Assembly: GCA_050735975.1 (NCBI GenBank)
Contig: JBOHVS010000050.1
Coordinates: 1-5,898 of the forward strand
DNA: 5,898 bases
From: DATMBL01 sp050735975
Lineage (GTDB): Bacteria; Desulfobacterota; Binatia; UBA9968
Direction: 5' to 3'
Positions within the stretch are counted from its first letter, which is position 1, and every line of letters starts with the position of its first letter. The notes beneath the pieces are model-generated. The model saw only the letters and a program-made list of their open reading frames with translations. It made no database searches and was not told where the DNA came from. The position numbers and the translations under genes are program-made. Of the stretch, positions 1 through 5,898 are shown one piece after another.

Positions 1-150
1 GTGGCGGCGCTGTCGCGGGCGATCATCGCCAACGAAACCAGGCGCGGTCAGAGCGAGAGGATCGCGCAGGTCGTGAAAAAGATCGAGGGCATGTCCACCG
101 AGGATGTGCGAAAAACGCTTCAGGAGAGAAAAGCGCTCATCGTCGCGTAA
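1..150 (+). CDS. C-terminal end of an upstream NRPS or PKS-NRPS protein (partial)
   Basis: Reading frame 1 is open from the left edge to a TAA at 148-150 and encodes 49 residues. It begins inside the gene, so the GTG at position 1 is not taken as a start. What is visible: a short helix-like stretch (AALSRAII) of the kind that closes a carrier (thiolation) domain, a GQSERIAQ segment, then an amphipathic charged helix with KIEGMSTEDVRKTL. Many NRPS and PKS proteins end in just such a carrier-domain helix followed by an 'xIExMSxEEVxxxL' tail, which can act as a docking segment. The next gene starts 13 bases downstream with a condensation domain that needs an upstream peptidyl donor, and this supports the reading. 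No catalytic motif lies within the window, so substrate and module content cannot be given. An unrelated protein with a similar charged C-terminal helix is possible but unlikely in this context. Confidence 0.72.
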   Translation: MAALSRAIIANETRRGQSERIAQVVKKIEGMSTEDVRKTLQERKALIVA

Positions 151-152
151 CC

Positions 153-156
153 GGAA
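153..156 (+). promoter_or_regulatory. Weak candidate ribosome binding site for the NRPS gene
   Basis: GGAA lies 7 bases before the ATG at 164, in the 13-base gap after the upstream stop codon. The match to Shine-Dalgarno is only four bases. With so short a gap, ribosomes finishing the upstream gene may re-initiate here, so translational coupling may matter more than this site. It favours 164 over the earlier in-frame ATG at 104. Confidence 0.35.
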
Positions 157-163
157 CCAACCG

Positions 164-3100
164 ATGGCAAGAGAAGATTTCTTGGAAACAGCCGGGCTGT
201 CCGACGAGAAGCACGAGCTTCTTACTTACCTGCTCGGCGAAGAGGGCATCGAAGCCCCTCAATCGCAGACTATTTTCCCAAGGGAAGAAACCGGCGAGGC
301 GCCGCTATCCTTCTCGCAGGAGCGTTTGTGGTTCCTTAATCAACTCGATCCCGAGAGCGCTTCCTATAACGAACCTACCGCCGTTCAACTGCTCGGCCCT
401 CTCGACGCGGCGCTGCTCGAACACTGTGTCAACGAAGTCGTGAGGCGTCATGAAATTTTACGCGCCGCCTTCAGAGCGGTCGAAGGCGCGCCGGCGCAGG
501 TTATTCGAGAGACTGTAACCCTGAACATCCCGGTTGTGGATCTGCGGAATTGTACCGGCAACGAACGTGATGCCGAGATTCACACCTTAGCCTTGGACGA
601 GTTCCGCAAGCCCTTCGATCTCTCGCAGGCTCCGCTGGTGCGCTTCCGGCTCCTGCAAACGGCGGAAGAGGAGCACGTGCTCCTCATCGCCGCGCATCAC
701 ATCATCTCTGACGGATGGTCGGTAGGAGTGCTCTTCCACGAGTTGGCAGCGCTGTACCACGCGTTTGCCAACGATCGAGAGCCTGCGGTTGCCGAACTGT
801 CGATTCAATATGCCGACTTTGCGCACTGGCAGCGCCGCACGCTGCAAGATGACGTCCTGCGGCCACATCTTGCCTACTGGAAGCAAAAGCTTGCGGGCAG
901 CTTGCCGTTGCTGGAACTACCGCTTGATCGCCCGCGCCCGGCGGTGCAGACCTCTCGCGGCGCGCGTCACTACTTTTCTTTGCCGAAGCCCCTGTCGGAA
1001 TCCATCAAGTCGTTGAGCCAAGGTGAGGGGGTCACCCTGTTCATGACCTTGCTGGCCGCGTTCCAAGCCTTGCTGCAGCGTTACACGGGTCAAGAGGACA
1101 TTATCGTGGGCTCTCCCGTTGCGGGAAGAAACTGGCCCGAGGTGGAAAATTTAATCGGCTGCTTTCTCAATACGATCGTGCTGCGCACCCAAATAACCGG
1201 CAGCCCGAGTTTCCGGGAACTATTAGGCCGGGTGCGGCAAGTGGCGACAGAGGCTTACGCCCACCAAGACCTGCCGTTCGAACAATTGGTTGATGAGCTT
1301 CATCCGGAGCGGGACATGAGCCGAAACCCGCTCTTCCAGGTGATGTTCGTGCTGCAGAATCCCTTGAAGCTGGAGTTCCCCGGTTTATCGGTAAGGAGGC
1401 TCAAGCTCGACCGGGGAGCCACGCCATTCGACCTGATTCTCTCTATGGAAGACGCCGAAGGGGGTCTTGGCGGTTGGTTTGAATACAATACCGATCTCTT
1501 TGACGCCGGAACTATCGCTCGGGCGGCAGGTCATCTTCAGGCCCTGCTGAAAGGGGTAGTCGAGAACCCGGAGCAGCAAATTTCAGATCTACCGCTCCTG
1601 ACGGATCCGGAACGGCGCCAGCTAACGGAATGGAACAGCACTCAAGCGCATTATCCACAGGATCTTTGTCTGCATCAACTATTCGAAGCCCAGGTCGAGC
1701 GAACCCCGGATTCCGTCGCCGTTATCTTCGAGGATGAGCGGCTGACTTACCAGGAATTGAATCATCGCGCCAACCAGTTGGCTCATCACCTGCGGAAGCT
1801 CGGAGTTGAGCCCGATGTGCTGGTCGGTATATGCATGGAACGCTCTCTGGAAATGGTCGTCGGGTTGTTGGGAATTCTCAAGGCCGGCGCCGCCTATGTG
1901 CCTCTCGATCCCGAGTATCCCAGGGAGCGGCTGGCCTTTATGCTCGAGGATTCCCGCGCGCCGGTGCTGTTAACCCAGACGCGTTTGATGGCAAACCTTC
2001 CTGGATGCGGAGCACAGGTGGTGTGTGTGGATCCCGGCTGGCAAGCGATCGCTAACAAGAGCGATGCGAATCCCGCCGGCACAGCGAGCGCGGAAAACAT
2101 CGCCTACGTCATCTACACGTCAGGATCCACCGGACAACCTAAAGGAGTAATGATACCTCACAGCGCTATCTGCAATCACATGTTCTGGATGCAAGATCAA
2201 TTTCCATTATCCGGGGAGGATCGGGTTGTCCAGAAGACGCCCTTTAGCTTCGATGCTTCAGTCTGGGAATTCTTCGCGCCTTTGATTTCCGGAGTTCCGC
2301 TGGTTATAGCCCGACCCGGAGGCCATCGCGACGCAGCTTACCTCGCCAGCCTTATTGCCCAAGAAAAAATTACCGTTCTGCAACTCGTTCCCTCACTGCT
2401 CCAATTGATCCTGGAAGAAGAGGAGGTTGGCAAATGTCGATGCCTGCGCCGGCTCTTCTGCGGCGGAGAAGCTCTTTCTATCGAACTTCAGGAGCGTGTC
2501 TCTAATCGTCTCGGCGGGGATCTGCACAACCTTTACGGTCCTACCGAAGCGACCATTGACGCCACTTTTTGGACTTGTGGGCGCGACGCCAATCGAAGAA
2601 ACGTCCCCATCGGCCGTCCCGTCTCCAACACCGAGATCTATTTGCTCGACGCCAATTGGAACCCCGTTCCGGTCGGAATTACTGGCGAGATCTACCTTGG
2701 CGGCAAAGGCCTGGCGCGCGGATACTGGAATCGCCCGGGACTCACGGCTGAGAAGTTCCTGCCCAATCCGTTTAGCACCGAGCCGGGATCCCGCCTGTAT
2801 CGCACGGGCGATTTGGCTCGATACGGGGCTGACGGAGCCGTCGAATTCCTCGGGCGCATCGACCATCAGGTAAAGATGCGCGGTTTTCGTATCGAGCTTG
2901 GCGAGATCGAGTCAGTCCTCTCGCAGCATCCTGCGGTCGTGAAATCTTTGATCCTTATTCGAGAAGAGGCGCCCGGAGACCAGCGCCTGGTGGCCTACGT
3001 CGTTGCCGGCGGCCAGCAGGCGGATGAAAGCGAGCTACGGTCGTTTGTAAAAAGGCACCTGCCCGAGTACATGGCCCCTTCGGCTTTCGTAACGATCGAG

Positions 3101-4318
3101 GCCTTCCCGCTCACACCCAACGGTAAGATCGACCGGCGAGCTTTACCGGCGCCCGGGTCCGAGCGGACCGATCTCGAACGAACCTATGTGGCGCCGCGGG
3201 ACGTATTGGAAATTCAGCTGGCGACGATTTGGGAAAAGATCCTGGGCATCGAGCCTATTGGAATAAAGGATAACTTTTTTGACACGGGAGGCCATTCGCT
3301 GCTGGCCGTGCGTCTACTCGCCCAGATTGAAAAGCTCTCCGGCAAGAAGCTCCCTCTGGTGACTCTGTTCCAGGCGCCGACCGTCGAGCAGTTGGCGAAG
3401 ATCCTCCGGCAAGAAGAATGGAACGCGCCTTGGTCTTCCCTGGTGCCGATCCAGCCGCTCGGTTCAAAGCCGCCCTTTTTTTGCGTTCATGCGGCCGCGG
3501 GCAATGTCCTTTTTTACCGCGATTTGGCGCGCCACCTGGGGGCCGATCAGCCGTTTTACGGATTGCAGGCCCAGGGACTGGACGGAGACCAGGACCCCTA
3601 CACCCGCGTCGAGGAGATGGCGGGACACTATATCGATGAGATACGCACAGTTCAGCCTGAGGGGCCCTACTTGCTGGGAGGCTTATCGTTCGGAGGCATA
3701 CTGGCTTACGAGATGGCGCAACAACTCCGCGCCCAGGGGCAGAAAGTAGGACTGCTGGTGTTGTTCGATACGTACGGCCCGGATTATCCAAACATGTCGC
3801 TCGTGAGGCTTGCGTGCGACAAAGCTAAACGGCAGACGCAAAGAATCTACAAGAACCTGCGCAGACTCATGAGGCTGGACCCCAGGGCGCAAGCAGCTTT
3901 CGCTCTGCAAAAGGCCGAGATCGTCAAGAGAAGAACCAGAATTCGCGCCAAGAAGAGGGTCTTGAGAACGAAAGAGAGGATCTTGACCGTGGTCTGCAGA
4001 TTCTACGTGCGGATGGGACTGCCGCTTCCGCCCTCGCTCCGATACCTGCGCGTCCGCGACGCCGACCATGAAGCCCACAGCGAATATCGTCCCAAGCCTT
4101 ACTTGGGTCCGGTAACCCTCTTCCGGGCGAGCAGACAACCATTGGGGTGTCATCCCGATCCCAAGTTAGGGTGGGGCGGGCTTGTGAATGGACAAATGGA
4201 GATCCACGAGATCCCCGGCTCGCACTCACATACTCTTATCAGGGAGCCTCAAGTTCGTATCGTCGTCGAAAAATTAAAACCTTGCCTAAACAAAGCGCAG
4301 TCAACAGAGGTCAATTAA
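164..4318 (+). CDS. NRPS termination module, C-A-T-TE, predicted to add glutamine and release the peptide
   Basis: This 1384-residue cytoplasmic enzyme adds one amino acid to a peptide and releases it. The condensation domain (about 45-480) has LSFSQERLWFL at 48-58, HHIISDG at 178-184, VGSPVAGR at 315-322, HQDLPFEQ at 367-374 and RNPLFQ at 387-392. It looks like the LCL type. The adenylation domain (about 503-1000) has YTSGSTGQPKG at 651-661, YGPTE at 791-795, YRTGD at 879-883 and Lys988. Its pocket residues D697, A698, W701, Q740, F765, G767, L790, I798, D799 and K988 suggest Gln. The carrier domain has GGHS with phosphopantetheine Ser1045. The type I thioesterase (about 1100-1384) has GLSFGG with Ser1175, Asp1202 and probable His1354, and a long basic lid at 1213-1284. 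The ATG at 164 is preferred because the ATG at 104 adds 20 Arg-rich residues overlapping the previous gene and unlike NRPS N-termini. The absence of an epimerisation domain and the GGHS motif fit an L-residue. Whether release is cyclisation or hydrolysis cannot be read from the sequence. Confidence 0.97.
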   Translation: MAREDFLETAGLSDEKHELLTYLLGEEGIEAPQSQTIFPREETGEAPLSFSQERLWFLNQLDPESASYNEPTAVQLLGPLDAALLEHCVNEVVRRHEILRAAFRAVEGAPAQVIRETVTLNIPVVDLRNCTGNERDAEIHTLALDEFRKPFDLSQAPLVRFRLLQTAEEEHVLLIAAHHIISDGWSVGVLFHELAALYHAFANDREPAVAELSIQYADFAHWQRRTLQDDVLRPHLAYWKQKLAGSLPLLELPLDRPRPAVQTSRGARHYFSLPKPLSESIKSLSQGEGVTLFMTLLAAFQALLQRYTGQEDIIVGSPVAGRNWPEVENLIGCFLNTIVLRTQITGSPSFRELLGRVRQVATEAYAHQDLPFEQLVDELHPERDMSRNPLFQVMFVLQNPLKLEFPGLSVRRLKLDRGATPFDLILSMEDAEGGLGGWFEYNTDLFDAGTIARAAGHLQALLKGVVENPEQQISDLPLLTDPERRQLTEWNSTQAHYPQDLCLHQLFEAQVERTPDSVAVIFEDERLTYQELNHRANQLAHHLRKLGVEPDVLVGICMERSLEMVVGLLGILKAGAAYVPLDPEYPRERLAFMLEDSRAPVLLTQTRLMANLPGCGAQVVCVDPGWQAIANKSDANPAGTASAENIAYVIYTSGSTGQPKGVMIPHSAICNHMFWMQDQFPLSGEDRVVQKTPFSFDASVWEFFAPLISGVPLVIARPGGHRDAAYLASLIAQEKITVLQLVPSLLQLILEEEEVGKCRCLRRLFCGGEALSIELQERVSNRLGGDLHNLYGPTEATIDATFWTCGRDANRRNVPIGRPVSNTEIYLLDANWNPVPVGITGEIYLGGKGLARGYWNRPGLTAEKFLPNPFSTEPGSRLYRTGDLARYGADGAVEFLGRIDHQVKMRGFRIELGEIESVLSQHPAVVKSLILIREEAPGDQRLVAYVVAGGQQADESELRSFVKRHLPEYMAPSAFVTIEAFPLTPNGKIDRRALPAPGSERTDLERTYVAPRDVLEIQLATIWEKILGIEPIGIKDNFFDTGGHSLLAVRLLAQIEKLSGKKLPLVTLFQAPTVEQLAKILRQEEWNAPWSSLVPIQPLGSKPPFFCVHAAAGNVLFYRDLARHLGADQPFYGLQAQGLDGDQDPYTRVEEMAGHYIDEIRTVQPEGPYLLGGLSFGGILAYEMAQQLRAQGQKVGLLVLFDTYGPDYPNMSLVRLACDKAKRQTQRIYKNLRRLMRLDPRAQAAFALQKAEIVKRRTRIRAKKRVLRTKERILTVVCRFYVRMGLPLPPSLRYLRVRDADHEAHSEYRPKPYLGPVTLFRASRQPLGCHPDPKLGWGGLVNGQMEIHEIPGSHSHTLIREPQVRIVVEKLKPCLNKAQSTEVN
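4306..4310 (+). promoter_or_regulatory. Candidate ribosome binding site for the ABC exporter gene
   Basis: AGAGG inside the last codons of the NRPS gene is the only purine-rich Shine-Dalgarno-like stretch before the ATG at 4325. Its 14-base spacing is longer than usual, so it is a weak call. The stop-to-start gap of 6 bases makes coupling to translation of the NRPS gene likely. Confidence 0.3.
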
Positions 4319-4324
4319 CCCCAG

Positions 4325-5898
4325 ATGAAACTTATATCCTTTCTCCTGCATGGCTCATGGGTCATTGCTCTCCTGGCGGCGGCGCTTGGGGTGCTTGGCG
4401 GCGCTTCCAACGCGGGTCTCCTTGTGATGGTCAACGCTGCTTTGCATAATACCGTGACTTCAACCGTTCTCCTGGTTGCGGGATTTATCGGTCTCGGTTT
4501 GGCTAAGGTCACCTGCTCGGGCGGTTCCCAATATCTGCTCAGCGTGTTCGCGCAAAAAACCACTACTCGACTTCGCAGAGATCTGTGCCAAAAGATCCTC
4601 AACACACCCCTGCGCAAATTAGAAGATGTCGGTATTCCCAGCCAGATGGTGGCTCTGACGGAGGACGTAGGCGCCGTTTCTCACGCGCTGAGGGCTATTC
4701 CCTCCCTTGCGGTTGACATCGCTATGCTGCTGGGTTGCATAGCCTATTTGGCATGGCTGTCGTTGCCGATGTTAGCAGGATTGTCGGCCGTCACGGCTGT
4801 GGGGATCTTGCTTCACAAGGGGCTCCTGAAAAGGGCTTTTCGCTCCTTGCGATTGGCGCGTGAGGAGGAAAACAGGCTTTTTCACCATTTCCGCGCCATG
4901 ACAGAAGGCATCAAGGAGCTTAGGATTCACAGAGGGCGCAAAGAGACGTTTCTGTCGAAGAATGTTTTTCGTTGCACCGAAGCTTTCCAGAACCATAACA
5001 TTGAAGCCTCCACCCGTTTTGTTTTTGCCCATGGTTGGAATCAGTTTTTTTTCATGATCCTAATCGCTTTGGTCATCGTATTTCTACCGAGCCTGGAAAA
5101 TATTAAGAGCGAGGTAATGACCGGCTACGTGCTTACGATATTGTATGCGATGGGCCCCTTGCGGCAGTGCCTGAATACGCTTCCGACGTTTGGCCGCGCC
5201 GACATTGCTCTCAAGAAAATCGAAAATCTGGGACTTTCGCTGGGCCCCGGCGGCGCCGATACCAATGGCGGTGCGTTGGCCGCTCCTCAGTCATGGAAGC
5301 AACTGGAGCTTAACAACGTCCATTTCGCTTATCGCCAGGACGGACGCGATGGCGATTTCATCCTGGGACCGATCGACTTCGTGCTCCGGCCGGGAGAGGT
5401 CGTCTTCGTGGTCGGCGGAAACGGCAGCGGCAAGTCGACTTTGGCAAAGCTCTTCGTCGGTCTCTATGCTCCCGAGGGCGGAGAAGTTCGGCTGGATGGT
5501 CAGCTTATTACTGAGGGGAACCGAGAGTGGTACCGCCAACACTTTTCCGTCGTCTTCTCGGACTTCTATGTTTTTGACGACCTGTTGGGCCTCGACTCTC
5601 CTGATCTCGACCAGCGCGCGCGGGATTACCTGACGCTTCTGCAGCTCGAGCATAAGGTTGAGGTCAACAACGGCTCTCTTTCTACAACAGCCCTCTCTCA
5701 AGGACAGCGAAAACGCCTGGCTCTGCTTACCGCCTATTTGGAAAATCGCCCGATCTATGTCTTTGACGAGTGGGCCGCGGACCAGGACCCGCAATTTAAG
5801 AAAGTATTCTACAGCCGGCTGTTGCCGGAGCTCAAGGCTAAAGGCAAGGGAGTGATGGTCATTACCCACGATGACCGCTATTTCGAGCTTGCCGACCG
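4325..5898 (+). CDS. Cyclic-peptide exporter, PvdE/SyrD-like ABC half-transporter (3' end cut off by window)
   Basis: The frame is open from the ATG at 4325 to the right edge, giving 524 complete codons. It encodes a membrane domain fused to an ATPase domain. Hydrophobic segments lie near residues 11-36, 45-62, 124-163 (probably two passes), 240-257 and 264-280, so about six passes are likely. The ATPase domain starts near 327, with probable A-loop Tyr336, Walker A GGNGSGKST at 364-372 (Lys370), signature LSQGQ at 457-461, Walker B IYVFDE at 477-482 (Glu482), then WAADQDP, and H-loop His515 in ITHDD. The Q-loop position appears to hold Ser412. The DEWAADQDP stretch and the overall layout match the family that includes PvdE (pyoverdine precursor export) and SyrD (syringomycin export), usually about 550 residues, so some 20-30 are missing. 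The start fits the family: a short basic-hydrophobic leader runs straight into the first membrane helix. Its place 6 bases after the synthetase implies that it exports that peptide. As a half-transporter it presumably works as a homodimer in the inner membrane. Confidence 0.93.
   Translation, partial: MKLISFLLHGSWVIALLAAALGVLGGASNAGLLVMVNAALHNTVTSTVLLVAGFIGLGLAKVTCSGGSQYLLSVFAQKTTTRLRRDLCQKILNTPLRKLEDVGIPSQMVALTEDVGAVSHALRAIPSLAVDIAMLLGCIAYLAWLSLPMLAGLSAVTAVGILLHKGLLKRAFRSLRLAREEENRLFHHFRAMTEGIKELRIHRGRKETFLSKNVFRCTEAFQNHNIEASTRFVFAHGWNQFFFMILIALVIVFLPSLENIKSEVMTGYVLTILYAMGPLRQCLNTLPTFGRADIALKKIENLGLSLGPGGADTNGGALAAPQSWKQLELNNVHFAYRQDGRDGDFILGPIDFVLRPGEVVFVVGGNGSGKSTLAKLFVGLYAPEGGEVRLDGQLITEGNREWYRQHFSVVFSDFYVFDDLLGLDSPDLDQRARDYLTLLQLEHKVEVNNGSLSTTALSQGQRKRLALLTAYLENRPIYVFDEWAADQDPQFKKVFYSRLLPELKAKGKGVMVITHDDRYFELAD

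Noticed and set aside
2393..2873. Overlapping open frames on both strands (157 codons on -, 148 codons on +)
   Set aside because: Both sit inside the conserved adenylation domain and have Ser/Arg-rich translations with no family resemblance.
3275..3515. Runs of T (3275-3280, 3476-3482, 3510-3515, and also 5045-5052) as possible frameshift sites or terminators
   Set aside because: All lie within conserved domains (Phe codons) with the frame intact on both sides, and I see no GC-rich hairpin in front of them. They are not evidence of frameshifting or termination.
3255..3791. Open reading frame of 178 codons on the - strand
   Set aside because: It lies wholly antisense to the carrier and thioesterase domains of the NRPS. 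Its Arg/Pro-rich composition is typical of a GC-rich shadow frame, with no recognisable domain.
4319..4324. Possible terminator or promoter between the NRPS and the exporter
   Set aside because: The gap is only 6 bases and holds no hairpin or promoter-like boxes; the two genes look co-transcribed.
4147..4617. Short open frames across the NRPS/exporter junction (4147-4449 on +, 4315-4617 on -)
   Set aside because: They overlap the end of the thioesterase and the first membrane helices of the exporter, both of which are clearly coding in the other frame.
5190..5633. Open frame of 147 codons on the + strand
   Set aside because: It is out of frame with the exporter, is Ser-rich, and covers the linker and Walker A region, which are clearly coding in the exporter frame.
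5291..5869. Open reading frame of 192 codons on the - strand
   Set aside because: It is antisense to the ATPase domain of the exporter, whose Walker A, signature, Walker B and H-loop motifs are intact on the + strand. No domain is recognisable in it.

Overview
The window is the tail end of a non-ribosomal peptide synthetase (NRPS) gene cluster. Three genes run on the + strand with almost no space between them. They are the last 49 codons of an upstream gene (1-150), a complete one-module NRPS with a terminal thioesterase (164-4318), and an ABC exporter of the cyclic-peptide transporter (PvdE/SyrD-like) family (4325 to the right edge, cut off). The gaps are 13 and 6 bases, and no promoter or terminator is apparent, so the three are probably one transcription unit.

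Layout. At 1-150 is a C-terminal tail that looks like the end of another megasynthase: the last helix of a carrier domain followed by a charged helix. At 164-4318 is a 1384-residue protein with domain order condensation - adenylation - carrier - thioesterase, with all core catalytic motifs intact. Its adenylation pocket reads DAWQFGLIDK, which I read as glutamine-specific. The condensation domain looks like the ordinary LCL type, there is no epimerisation domain, and the carrier motif is GGHS. The last residue added is therefore probably L-Gln. At 4325-5898 is a half-transporter with about six membrane segments fused to an ATPase domain. It is complete through the H-loop and lacks only about the last 20-30 residues.

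How they work together (inference). The upstream synthetase hands its peptidyl chain to the condensation domain of the 164-4318 protein. One glutamine-like residue is added, the thioesterase releases the chain by cyclisation or hydrolysis, and the ABC protein carries the product across the inner membrane. The final product cannot be named because the earlier modules lie outside the window.

Organism. Base composition is moderately GC-rich. The PvdE/SyrD exporter family is known mainly from Gram-negative bacteria. The style of the synthetase and thioesterase would fit a soil or uncultivated Gram-negative lineage such as Acidobacteriota, Myxococcota or Proteobacteria, but nothing here fixes the taxon.

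I see no CRISPR array, RNA gene, insertion sequence or significant repeat. The overall system is of a known type. The points worth a second look are the glutamine code, the long and very basic thioesterase lid, and the non-canonical ATPase motifs of the exporter.
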